Origin: an uncultured Oscillospiraceae bacterium
GTDB taxonomy: Bacteria > Bacillota > Clostridia > Oscillospirales > Oscillospiraceae
Assembly (NCBI GenBank): GCA_944386055.1
Contig: CALWZP010000006.1
Coordinates: 42,330 to 106,329, forward strand
Direction of reading: 5' to 3'
Length of the DNA stretch: 64,000 nt
The translations under genes were made by a program, and so were the position numbers. How positions within the stretch are numbered: the stretch's first letter is position 1; each line of letters begins with the position of its first letter. The notes under the pieces were generated by a model. That model ran no database searches. It was not told where the DNA came from and saw only the letters and a program-made list of their open reading frames with translations. Shown in pieces: positions 17,539 through 25,570 of this stretch.

Positions 17539-17571
17539 GAAAAAGTAGTATTTCTCACCGTATGAGATACG
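17539..17571. promoter_or_regulatory. Candidate regulator site in the MFS/MFS intergenic region
   Basis: GAAAAAGTAGTAT at 17539-17551 recurs exactly, inverted, at 21517-21529 ahead of the polyferredoxin gene. A small dyad CGTAT-GAG-ATACG follows at 17559-17571. The 310-bp intergenic region is AT-rich compared with its surroundings and contains the divergent promoters and no gene. The adjacent LuxR protein is the obvious candidate binder. Confidence 0.5.
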
Positions 17572-17583
17572 ACTTTTAGGTGG

Positions 17584-17612
17584 TGGAAAAACAGAAAAAA
17601 CTTTTGTATAAT
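17584..17612 (+). promoter_or_regulatory. Promoter of the MFS-LuxR unit
   Basis: TATAAT at 17607-17612 in an extended context (TTTTGTATAAT) has only a poor -35 (TGGAAA, 17584-17589) at 17-bp spacing. The long 5' leader contains GAAAAAGGGTAG at 17671, a partial copy of the 13-bp element. Confidence 0.55.
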
Positions 17613-17706
17613 AAGTGAAACATATGGGTTTGTGATGTAACATAAATGAAATCAATAGGAGTGGGATACGGAAAAAGGGTAGTTTTTGAGAGAGGGGGAG
17701 CTGAAC

Positions 17707-18978
17707 ATGGGGAAGACTATGACCAAGCGGGGCAGACTCCACTATGGCTGGCTGGTGATGGTGGCCTGCGGGCTGATCCAGCTGGGAGACATCGGGATCT
17801 TTTCCAACTGCGGCGGCGTGTTTATTCAGCCGGTCTGCGACGAACTGGGCTTTGCCCGGGCGGATTTTCAGCTGTATATGTCCATCATTACCCTGACCAT
17901 GGCGGTGACCATGCCGCTGGCACAGAGGGTCCTGGCGCGGGCCAATCTGCGTGTGCTGGTGTCCGGGGCCATCGCACTGGAGTGCGTGGCGTTCGGCATG
18001 ATGTCCCAATATCATTCGGTGTATGGCTGGTATCTGTCTGGCCTGGTGCTGGGACTGGGGCATGCCTACCTCACCTATCTGCTGCTCCCCTTTGTGCTGA
18101 ACAACTGGTTTAAGGTGCGCTACGGCCTGGCCCTGGGACTGGCGTGCTGCTGTTCCACGCTGGGAGGAGCTATCTTCTCCCCCATCACGGGATTTCTGAT
18201 TCAGAACTTCGGCTGGCGCAACACCTATATCATCCTGGCGGTGTGCGCCTTTATCATCGCCTTCCCCAGCGCCGCCATTGTGCTGCGCAGGGCTCCGGAG
18301 GAGAAGGGACTCAAGCCCTATGGCGAGGGGGAGGAGCCGGGAGAGCATGATGAGGAGACCGTCATCCCCAGCGACCGGGGCTTTACCCTGGGTCAGGCGC
18401 TGCGCTCCCCGCTGTTCTGGTGCTGCGGTGTGTTCGTCATCGGATTGGCGCTGACCTGCGACTTCCTCAATTACATCTCCTCCATGGCCCACACCCTGGG
18501 CTTCCCGGTGAGCACCGGCGCCATGATACAGAGCCTGGTGCTCTGGGCGGCGGTGCTGGGTGACCCCATCTCAGGCTCCCTGCGGGACCGGTTTGGAGCG
18601 GGTACCGCCATCGGGACGCTGATGAGCCTGGGGATCCTGGGACTTCTGATCATCCGCCTGTCTGGCGGAATGGCGGTGCTGGTCTGTCTTGGCGCATTCC
18701 TGTTCGGGTTGGGGTTCTCCCTGCTGAACATGGCACCGCCCCTGCTGGTGAAGCAGGTGGTGGGGGAACGGGAGTACGGCCGCATTTACAGCTATATCGC
18801 CAGCCTGCTCACCCTGGCCAGCGCGTCCGCCGCCTTTATCTATGGAAAGATCTATGATGTGCATCAGTCCTACGACTGGGCGCTGATCTTCGCCATTGTC
18901 AGCCTGTCGGTGTCGGTGCTGATCAGCCTGTATATCCAGCGCAAGACCAAAAATCTGTGGACCGCCCCGGCGGAGTGA
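17707..18978 (+). CDS. MFS transporter, OFA-like (second copy)
   Basis: The 423-aa transporter shares its plan with the divergent MFS gene: RLHYGWLVMVACGLIQLGDIG at the start, FVLNNWFKVRYGLALGLA in helix 4-5, and the same loop (VLRRAPEEKGLKPYG) between halves. ATG 17707 follows AGGGGGAG; the upstream in-frame ATG at 17686 lacks a site. The LuxR gene follows 44 nt downstream. Two related carriers around one operator region suggest import of a substrate and export of a product, or two related substrates. Confidence 0.85.
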   Translation: MGKTMTKRGRLHYGWLVMVACGLIQLGDIGIFSNCGGVFIQPVCDELGFARADFQLYMSIITLTMAVTMPLAQRVLARANLRVLVSGAIALECVAFGMMSQYHSVYGWYLSGLVLGLGHAYLTYLLLPFVLNNWFKVRYGLALGLACCCSTLGGAIFSPITGFLIQNFGWRNTYIILAVCAFIIAFPSAAIVLRRAPEEKGLKPYGEGEEPGEHDEETVIPSDRGFTLGQALRSPLFWCCGVFVIGLALTCDFLNYISSMAHTLGFPVSTGAMIQSLVLWAAVLGDPISGSLRDRFGAGTAIGTLMSLGILGLLIIRLSGGMAVLVCLGAFLFGLGFSLLNMAPPLLVKQVVGEREYGRIYSYIASLLTLASASAAFIYGKIYDVHQSYDWALIFAIVSLSVSVLISLYIQRKTKNLWTAPAE

Positions 18979-19022
18979 CGCGGCGGAGCGGCCCGACCGC
19001 ATCGGAGAGGAGGGAATGAGCG

Positions 19023-21500
19023 GTGGGAACAGAGCAGCTCAGGCCCAAGATCCTGAACAGAGCGCGCATCGATGAGATGCTGGGCGAAGTGGACCGCTAT
19101 CCACTGCTGGTGGTGTCTGCTCCCATGGGCTATGGGAAGAGCACCGCGGTTCGCAGCTTCTTGGAGAGAAGAGAGCTGAACTACCTGTGGATCGGCATGA
19201 GCTACGCCATCGAGACAGGTGCCAGCAGCTTTTTCTGGCACCTGCTGGTGAAGCATCTGGCCAAGCACCGGCCGGAGCTGGCCGGCAGCCTGGCGCAGAA
19301 GGGATTCCCCACCGACAGCATCGGCATCTTCAATGTGGTGGAGGAGCTGCGCGCCGCGGGGTGGGAGCAGGAGACCGTGCTGGTGGTGGACGACTATCAG
19401 TTCGTGGAAAACACCCAGATCAACAGCTTCCTCGCCCGCCTGGCCGCGGCGGAGATCCCGGGGCTGCACCTGGTGGTCATCAGCCGGAAGATGCCCGACC
19501 TGCCCCTGGTGGAGTTCAAGATGAAGGGCCTCTGCTATGTGATCAAGACGGCAGACCTGGCCTTTACGGAGGAGGAGGTCAACGCCTATCTGGACGAGAT
19601 CGGCTTTGCGGGAGAGGAATCGGTGCGCCGGGAGCTCATTGACAACGCCAACGGATGGATCACCTCGGTTTACCTCCTGGCCAACAACTGGGCCAACGGC
19701 TTCCACTTCGCCCCCATCTACAGCATGCTCAAACACTCCATGTTCGAGCAGCTGGACCAGCCCACCCGGGAGCTGCTGCTTCGCCTTTCGGTGTTCGACA
19801 TCTTCACGGTGGAGCAGGCCGCTTTTGTCCTGCAGCAGCCCGATGTGGGGGCGGTGCTGGAAAAGCTGTACCTCAGCAACGCATTCGTCACCACCATCGG
19901 GGACGAGCGGTTCTGCATCCACCAGATCTTCCGCAACTTCCTGCGCAAGGAGTGTGCCTATCACAATGTGGACCTGCGGGAGTTTTACCGCAGGGACGGG
20001 GCGTGGTATTACCAAAAAGGGAACTATGTGCTGGCCTATCAGAACTGGCTGAGCGCCGGGGCATATGACGACATCCTCTCCTCTCTGGAGGGGGCGCAGA
20101 ACACCAGGATTCCTCCGGCGGAGAAGAGCCTGATGTTCCAGGTGTTCGGCTATGTGGACAGCGAGGAGTACTGCCGCTATCCCCTGGCCACTCTGAAGTA
20201 TGTCACCCATCTGGCGGTGGGCGGGCTAAAGGGGCCGGCGGCCAAGATCCTGGCACAGCTGCAGAGCTACTATGACACCCATACCAATCCGGAGTATGAC
20301 ACCCGCCGCCTGCAGGGGGAATTCCATGTGGCCCAGGCCATGCTCTGCCTGGATGACATCGAACGGATCGAGCAGGAGCTGCGCCAGGCCAGAGAGGCGG
20401 TGGGGGAGAGCGGCTCCCTGCTGTACAATGGGGAGACCCGGCCTCCCTGCTGCACGCCGGAGTTCAGTTATGCCTTCTTCAGCCGGCAGGGCGCTTACGG
20501 AGACACGGTGTCCCGGCTGAGCGCCGCCCTCCGGGACGGGGTGTTCCTCACCGGCTCGGGGGCGGGATGTCCCGAGCTGATCCAGGCGGAGTACGCACTG
20601 GAGACGGGGGACTTCGAGCGGGTGGAGGATCTGGCGCGGCAGTCGCTGGCCACGGCGGAGGAGCACAGCCAGCAGTGGGTGGCGGTGGCGGCGCAGTTCG
20701 CCCTGGCCCGGCTGTACATATTGCGCCGGCGGATGGAAGAGGCGCAGGAGATCCTGGACGGCTTTTTCTATCTGGAGAACCAGGCCATTGACCCCGGACT
20801 GTTCAACCAGATCCAGGCCAGCATCGGATATCTGTACGGCGTGCTGGGGGAGGTGGAGAACATCCCGGCCCCCTTCTGCGAGGGGGACCTGTCCCGCTAT
20901 CACGCCCGTGGGATGGAGAGCGCCTTCGCCTATCTGGTGTGTGAGAAGGCGTTTCTGCTGGAGGAGGAATACGAGGAGCTGGACCGGCGGGCCAACTATT
21001 TCAGAGAGCAGTACAGCAGCTTCCGCAGCCAGCTGGGGCTGATCCACCACCATATCATCCTGGCGGTGGCAAGATTCCACCTGTACGGCCCGGAGCGGGG
21101 ACTGGCGGAGCTGGAGCGCGCCATGGAGCTGGCCCGGCCGGACGGGGTGATCCTGCCCTTCATTGAGAACGCGGGACAGCTGCGCCCCCTGCTCGCTCCC
21201 CAGGTGCAGAACAGAGAGCCGGAGTTCTGGTCCAAGGTGCTGGCCTATGTGGACGCGGCGGAGCAGCCGCAGCAGCACGCGGTGGGCCGCTGCGGCCTGC
21301 TGTCCGCACGGGAGGCGGAGATCATGTACCTGATGGAGAAGGGCAAGCGGCAGAAGGAGATCGCCCAGCTGCTGTTCATCTCCCCCAATACGGTGAAAAA
21401 ACACATGGAGAATATCTACCGCAAGCTGAATGTGAACAACAAGACCCTGGCTCTGAAGGAATTCCAGAAGCTCAAGCGGCCGGAGCGTGCAGGGGAGTAG
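19023..21500 (+). CDS. LuxR family transcriptional regulator, MalT-like large ATP-binding (LAL) type
   Basis: The 825-aa protein has the STAND/LAL plan: an N-terminal P-loop ATPase (VVSAPMGYGKSTAVRSFLE, about 29-47; Walker B TVLVVDDYQF near 118-127), a winged-helix region, a long helical repeat region (about 330-740), and a C-terminal LuxR helix-turn-helix (LLSAREAEIMYLMEKGKRQK through SPNTVKKHMENIYRKL, about 760-815). Known relatives (MalT, AlkS) are inducer- and ATP-dependent activators. GTG 19023 follows GGAGAGGAGGG. It lies inside the AOR/MFS island and is the likely activator of its promoters. Confidence 0.9.
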   Translation: MGTEQLRPKILNRARIDEMLGEVDRYPLLVVSAPMGYGKSTAVRSFLERRELNYLWIGMSYAIETGASSFFWHLLVKHLAKHRPELAGSLAQKGFPTDSIGIFNVVEELRAAGWEQETVLVVDDYQFVENTQINSFLARLAAAEIPGLHLVVISRKMPDLPLVEFKMKGLCYVIKTADLAFTEEEVNAYLDEIGFAGEESVRRELIDNANGWITSVYLLANNWANGFHFAPIYSMLKHSMFEQLDQPTRELLLRLSVFDIFTVEQAAFVLQQPDVGAVLEKLYLSNAFVTTIGDERFCIHQIFRNFLRKECAYHNVDLREFYRRDGAWYYQKGNYVLAYQNWLSAGAYDDILSSLEGAQNTRIPPAEKSLMFQVFGYVDSEEYCRYPLATLKYVTHLAVGGLKGPAAKILAQLQSYYDTHTNPEYDTRRLQGEFHVAQAMLCLDDIERIEQELRQAREAVGESGSLLYNGETRPPCCTPEFSYAFFSRQGAYGDTVSRLSAALRDGVFLTGSGAGCPELIQAEYALETGDFERVEDLARQSLATAEEHSQQWVAVAAQFALARLYILRRRMEEAQEILDGFFYLENQAIDPGLFNQIQASIGYLYGVLGEVENIPAPFCEGDLSRYHARGMESAFAYLVCEKAFLLEEEYEELDRRANYFREQYSSFRSQLGLIHHHIILAVARFHLYGPERGLAELERAMELARPDGVILPFIENAGQLRPLLAPQVQNREPEFWSKVLAYVDAAEQPQQHAVGRCGLLSAREAEIMYLMEKGKRQKEIAQLLFISPNTVKKHMENIYRKLNVNNKTLALKEFQKLKRPERAGE

Positions 21501-21516
21501 TCCCACGGAGCAGAAG

Positions 21517-21562
21517 ATACTACTTTTTCCGAATTGACCCGAAGGGGCAAAGCCTGTATAGT
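21517..21562 (+). promoter_or_regulatory. Promoter of polyferredoxin gene with upstream shared element
   Basis: TTGACC (21534-21539) and TATAGT (21557-21562) have a 17-bp spacer. ATACTACTTTTTC at 21517-21529 is the reverse complement of the element at 17539-17551 and ends 4 bp before the -35, a typical activator position. Confidence 0.75.
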
Positions 21563-21656
21563 GGGGACACAGACATTCCCCGGAGGAAGCGGGAGCGGAA
21601 CATCGCGCCCCGATCCGGCGGGATGAAGACCATGACAGAGAAGAGGGGAGTACATT

Positions 21657-22241
21657 ATGGCATATCGGATCTCGGACCTCTGCGTCAACTGCGGCGCCTG
21701 CGCCGACGACTGCCCCACCGGGGCCATTTACCCCACGCCGGAGCAATATCAGGTGGACCCGGCGCGCTGTGTGGACTGCGGCGCATGCGACCAGCGATGT
21801 CCCTTCCACTACGCCCAGCCGGACGGGGAGCTGTACTTCCCACCGGTGGTCCGGGCCCGGGCGGCCCGGGTGGCGGCGGAGAAGTGCATCGGCTGTTCCC
21901 TGTGCGCCAGGGTCTGCCCGGTACACGCCATCAGCGGCGAGGTGCGCAAGCCCTATACGGTGGACGAATCGGTGTGCATCGGCTGCGGCCTGTGCTTTAC
22001 CAAGTGCCGCAAGGACGCCCTGGAGTGGGTGGAGACCGGCAAGCCGGAGACCATTCCGGAGGGGACCAAGGCGTACATCGACGAGGAGAAGTGCATCGGC
22101 TGCGGCCTGTGCCGGCGCACCTGCCCGGTGGAGGCCATCGCGGGACTGCTGAAGGAGCCCCACGCGGTGGACCGGGAGAAGTGCATCGCCTGCGGGCTGT
22201 GTGTCTCCCGCTGCAAGAGCGGGGCCATCTCCTGGAAGTAA
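21657..22241 (+). CDS. Polyferredoxin with six 4Fe-4S motifs
   Basis: The 194-aa protein contains six CX2CX2CX3C motifs, at roughly residues 9-19, 38-48, 80-90, 107-117, 143-153 and 174-184 (for example CVNCGACADDC, CIGCGLCRRTC). It could carry up to six [4Fe-4S] clusters and act as an electron wire. It has no transmembrane helix or catalytic domain. It sits at the end of the AOR island under its own promoter, and AOR needs a ferredoxin partner, so it may be the dedicated acceptor or donor. ATG 21657 follows AGGGGAG. Confidence 0.88.
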   Translation: MAYRISDLCVNCGACADDCPTGAIYPTPEQYQVDPARCVDCGACDQRCPFHYAQPDGELYFPPVVRARAARVAAEKCIGCSLCARVCPVHAISGEVRKPYTVDESVCIGCGLCFTKCRKDALEWVETGKPETIPEGTKAYIDEEKCIGCGLCRRTCPVEAIAGLLKEPHAVDREKCIACGLCVSRCKSGAISWK

Positions 22242-22252
22242 GACAAAAAGAG

Positions 22253-22294
22253 AACGCCCCCGGCGGCCACCATGGGCCGTCGGGGGCGTTTTGT
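22253..22294. terminator. Rho-independent terminator after polyferredoxin
   Basis: A 16-bp stem (22253-22268 with 22275-22290, one G-T pair) is followed by TTGT. It lies between convergent genes. Confidence 0.75.
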
Positions 22295-22299
22295 ATGAT

Positions 22300-22926
22300 T
22301 CAGGGGGTTCCGGGGCCGGGAGGCGGAGCGGGAGCGTCTTCCGCGGGGGCCTCCTCCGCCGGCACCATGGCCCGGAGGGAGACGAGGCACCACAGCCCCC
22401 AGATCACCAGGAAGAGGACATAGCCCGTCAGCGCCACCACCGCCGCCACATTGTTCTCAAACTGCTGGAGCAGGGAGGGCGGGACCAGGGCGGCCGCGGT
22501 GTTCAGCACGGCGTGGGCGTTGCGCTGCCAGCGCATGGCCCGGTCCAGCCGCCGGCCCTCGGGCTGCAGCCGGGCGGCCAGAGTGGCGAGGTCGGTGAAC
22601 AGCTGGAAGAAGAAGTAGATGCTGATCACCTGGAGCACCAGGGAGACGGCGGGGGAGAGGAAGCCGGGCAGCGCCTCCCACAGGTCCGCCCCGAACAGCT
22701 GGAGGACCTCCTCGGGGACGGACACCGCCCCCATGGCCGCCGCCAGGGGGTAGAGCAGGGGCAGCTGGGGCAGCACGGGGCCCAGCCCCTTCACCCCGCT
22801 GGCCAGCAGGAACCAGCCCACGCAGTCGGGCAGGATGTCCAGGGTGTTCAGATTGAAGTCGAAGGTGGCCAGCAGCAGTCCCCAGATGAGCTTGGTGAGC
22901 TGACGCCGCAGCAGGGCGGGGCTCAT
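22300..22926 (-). CDS. Hypothetical multipass membrane protein of the BlaI/M56 operon
   Basis: This 208-aa protein has about four hydrophobic segments (near 10-45, 55-70, 90-115, 160-185) and a Pro/Ala-rich hydrophilic C-terminal tail. I do not recognise the family. Its ATG overlaps the stop of the M56 gene by 4 nt (ATGA), so it is translationally coupled to the BlaI/M56 pair and may be the effector or an accessory part of that sensory system. Confidence 0.75.
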   Translation of the reverse strand: MSPALLRRQLTKLIWGLLLATFDFNLNTLDILPDCVGWFLLASGVKGLGPVLPQLPLLYPLAAAMGAVSVPEEVLQLFGADLWEALPGFLSPAVSLVLQVISIYFFFQLFTDLATLAARLQPEGRRLDRAMRWQRNAHAVLNTAAALVPPSLLQQFENNVAAVVALTGYVLFLVIWGLWCLVSLRAMVPAEEAPAEDAPAPPPGPGTP

Positions 22927-24965
22927 GGGATCACCTCCGTCAGGTCGAGGGACTCCGTCTGGGTGGGAAGTCTGGTGAGGGCCACACGGCCGTCCTCGCC
23001 GACTGTGTACAAGTTGCAGGAAAACTGGATCCTGTCCACGAGCTCACCGCCCCACCGCAGGGGGCCCAGGGCATGTAGGCAGACCGTCTCCCCCGGCTCC
23101 GCCGGGGCGGGCAGGAAGGGATCGCTGTCCCAGGACCGGATGCAGCTGTCCCCGATGTATAGGGCCACGGCGCCGGTGGGGAAGGATTCCGCCTCGTCGG
23201 GGAGGCTGCCCCCCTCATACCGCACCTCCAGACAGCTGTTGAACCAGGTGGTGTCAAACCGGGCGTCCAGATCGGGGGAGACGGTGAGGTTGTTACCGAA
23301 GCCGCAGATCATGAAACTGTGGTCGCTGGGCTGGAGAAAGAGCGTCTCGTCGGAGAACTGGTCCTGTCTCTGGATATGAAGGCTGGAGCTGAACTGCCCC
23401 TGGGAGGCGAAGGGGATCACCGCCAGGTCCAGCCCCGGGAGGTAGCCGTACTCGTCCACGGTTCTCAGAAGCCGCAGCGCACTGGTGAGGGACGGCTCCC
23501 GTTCCCCCATCTTCTCCACCAGCCAGCCCCCCTCGTCATGGGTCAGCGCCACCTCGTGGATGAGGTAGCAGTCGTGGGGGTGGGACTCCGCGTCGACGCG
23601 CATATAAAAGAACACCACCAGGGCGCTGTACCCCTCCTCCGTCTCGGTGAGGTTCATCACCAGGTAGGGGGGGAGATTGTCGGCCGACCACCGCCGCTCC
23701 TCCCAGGTGAGGTCGGGGTCGTCCGCCGGGAAGAGGCCCAGGTCCAGGTAGAAGTTGCCCCACTCCCAGGTGTCGTCATTGCGCTCCAGCAGGGTCTCGT
23801 ACAGCTCCCGCTGCGTCCCGGTGTCGGACACGGCGGCCAGGAAATAGCCGTTGTTGTTCACCACCGCCTTGGCGTAGCAGTCCAGCGCCCCCGCCGGGGT
23901 GGAGGGCCGGGCGGAGCGGGCGGCGGCAAAGCCCCGCAGCAGCGCCGTGCGCAGCTCGTCCTCCGTGAGCTGTCCCCGGGCCTCGTGGTCGGAGACGGCG
24001 GGGAGGGCGGACGCCTGCGCCGACCCGGCCAGGCATGCGGGGGCCAGGATGGCCACGATGCACAGGGACACCAGGGCCATCCCCCGGGGGTAGCGCTTGA
24101 AGCGGGCGATGGACTGGATGCGGGACTTGATGTTCCGCCCGCCGTTGGCCATGGAGGTGGTGCCCGGCTGCCGGGCGTACCGGTCGTCCGCCATGGACAG
24201 CAGGATGCGGCCGTAGTCCCGGCGCTCCTCCCCCTCCAGCCGCTCCAGCACCCGCTGGTCGCACAGGGCCTCGGCGTCGTTTCCCACCCGGTGGAACACC
24301 CACCACAAAAAGGGGTTGCACCAGTGCAGGCACCGCAGCAGGCAGCACAGCAGGTTCAGCCACAGATCGCCGTATTTCAGGTGGATCAGCTCGTGGAGGA
24401 TCACCTTGTCGTCCACCTCCCGCCCCTCCGGCAGCACCAGCACGGGCCGCAGGGGGCCGCACACGAAGGCGGAGGCCACCGGCGCCCGGGCCACCCGGGG
24501 CAGGGGGAGGCCGTACCGCCGGGCCACCCGCGCCACCTGTTCGTCCCCCTCCGGGAGGACGGTGAGGGACCGGCGCAGGCGGAGATAGCCCGCGAGGAAC
24601 CACACCAGCCAGAACAGGATGCCCCCGCAGTAGACCACGAAGAGCCAGTCGGTGACGCTCCAGGGGGCGGACACCACCCAGGGCAGGGGGGAGGTCACCG
24701 TCACCGCCGTCCACGGGCCGGAATAGGCGGAGGACAGACCGCTCTCCGCCCAGGTCTTGGCCATCTCCACCCAGCCGTTCAGGGGGAGCAGTCCCTGCCC
24801 CGCCAGCCCGGCGGGGAGGAGGCACCGGGCCGCCAGCAGAACCCACACCCCGTACTGCCACCGGGGGGAGAGCTTATCCCGGAAGATGGCCTTCAATACC
24901 AGCAGCAGAAGGGCCACCAGGGAGACCGTGAGGGTCTGCAGCAGAAAGGACCAGATGCTGGTCAT
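22923..24965 (-). CDS. M56 family (BlaR1/MecR1-like) membrane zinc metallopeptidase
   Basis: The 680-aa protein has four N-terminal membrane segments and a zinc protease motif HELIH (about residue 190), with a CNPFLWWVFHRVGNDAEALCD stretch that contains the downstream Glu ligand region. After a further helix at about 300-320 it carries a roughly 350-aa extracytoplasmic region. This lacks the penicillin-binding sensor of BlaR1 (no SxxK followed by SxN and KTG blocks that I can see), so the signal is probably not a beta-lactam. Known role: ligand binding activates the protease, leading to BlaI inactivation. It starts 3 nt after the BlaI stop. Confidence 0.88.
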   Translation of the reverse strand: MTSIWSFLLQTLTVSLVALLLLVLKAIFRDKLSPRWQYGVWVLLAARCLLPAGLAGQGLLPLNGWVEMAKTWAESGLSSAYSGPWTAVTVTSPLPWVVSAPWSVTDWLFVVYCGGILFWLVWFLAGYLRLRRSLTVLPEGDEQVARVARRYGLPLPRVARAPVASAFVCGPLRPVLVLPEGREVDDKVILHELIHLKYGDLWLNLLCCLLRCLHWCNPFLWWVFHRVGNDAEALCDQRVLERLEGEERRDYGRILLSMADDRYARQPGTTSMANGGRNIKSRIQSIARFKRYPRGMALVSLCIVAILAPACLAGSAQASALPAVSDHEARGQLTEDELRTALLRGFAAARSARPSTPAGALDCYAKAVVNNNGYFLAAVSDTGTQRELYETLLERNDDTWEWGNFYLDLGLFPADDPDLTWEERRWSADNLPPYLVMNLTETEEGYSALVVFFYMRVDAESHPHDCYLIHEVALTHDEGGWLVEKMGEREPSLTSALRLLRTVDEYGYLPGLDLAVIPFASQGQFSSSLHIQRQDQFSDETLFLQPSDHSFMICGFGNNLTVSPDLDARFDTTWFNSCLEVRYEGGSLPDEAESFPTGAVALYIGDSCIRSWDSDPFLPAPAEPGETVCLHALGPLRWGGELVDRIQFSCNLYTVGEDGRVALTRLPTQTESLDLTEVIP

Positions 24966-24968
24966 CCC

Positions 24969-25331
24969 TCACACCTCCATCTCGTCCAGCAGCCGCCGCA
25001 GCTCCGCCCGCTCAGCGGCGGTGAGGGAGCCGTCCCGCACGAAGGCGCTGATCAGCGCCCCGGCGGAGCCGTGATAGGCCCGCTCCAGCAGGCCGCGGCG
25101 CTGGGCGGCGGCGCATTCCTCCCGGCTCACCGCCGCCCGGTAGCGGTGGGGGGCGGCGGCGCGGTCGATGGTCACCGCCCCCTTCTTGGCCAGGCGGGTG
25201 AGGTAGGTGTGCAGGGTGGTGCGGCTCCACCCCAGCTGCTGGGGCAGCGCCCGGGCGATCTCCCCCAGCTCCAGCGCTCCGCCGGCCCACAGGGCCTCCA
25301 TCACCGCCCACTCGTTGTCGGTAAAGGTCAC
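24969..25331 (-). CDS. BlaI/MecI family transcriptional repressor
   Basis: The 120-aa winged-helix repressor begins MTFTDNEWAVMEALW and has the typical recognition segment LGWSRTTLHTYLTRLAKKG (about 33-51). The C-terminal dimer helices (about 75-118) include ERAELRRLLDEME. GTG 25331 follows AGGAGGGG. It heads an operon with the M56 peptidase and a membrane protein, and its promoter contains two matching operators, so autoregulation is very likely. Confidence 0.92.
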   Translation of the reverse strand: MTFTDNEWAVMEALWAGGALELGEIARALPQQLGWSRTTLHTYLTRLAKKGAVTIDRAAAPHRYRAAVSREECAAAQRRGLLERAYHGSAGALISAFVRDGSLTAAERAELRRLLDEMEV

Positions 25332-25353
25332 GGTCGTCCCCTCCTTCCGGGTT

Positions 25354-25405
25354 CTACACTTGTAGGATACATGGATATTCTACACCCGTAGAACACTTCT
25401 GTCAA
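25354..25405 (-). promoter_or_regulatory. BlaI-operon promoter with two operators
   Basis: On the minus strand TTGACA (25405-25400) and TAGAAT (25382-25377) have a 17-bp spacer. Operator 1, TTCTACACCCGTAGAA (25378-25393), overlaps the -10 and spacer. Operator 2, CTACACTTGTAG (25354-25365), lies just downstream and contains the BlaI core TACA-N2-TGTA. Confidence 0.85.
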
Positions 25406-25413
25406 CCCCGCGG

Positions 25414-25442
25414 TTGCAGGGCGGGGGAGAATGTGGTACAAT
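25414..25442 (+). promoter_or_regulatory. Promoter of DEAD-box helicase gene
   Basis: TTGCAG (25414-25419) and TACAAT (25437-25442) are separated by 17 bp. The leader is about 120 nt. It is divergent from, and only 9 bp away from, the BlaI promoter -35. Confidence 0.65.
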
Positions 25443-25570
25443 ACCCACAGAATGGCGGGGAGTCCCGCCGGTGATTTGAGGTCGCGCCGGGCAGCGGCGT
25501 TTCCGGACCGGAGTGTCTGTGAAGGGAGACCTTGGATCAGACACGACAGACAAAGGAGAGGAAACGACAC

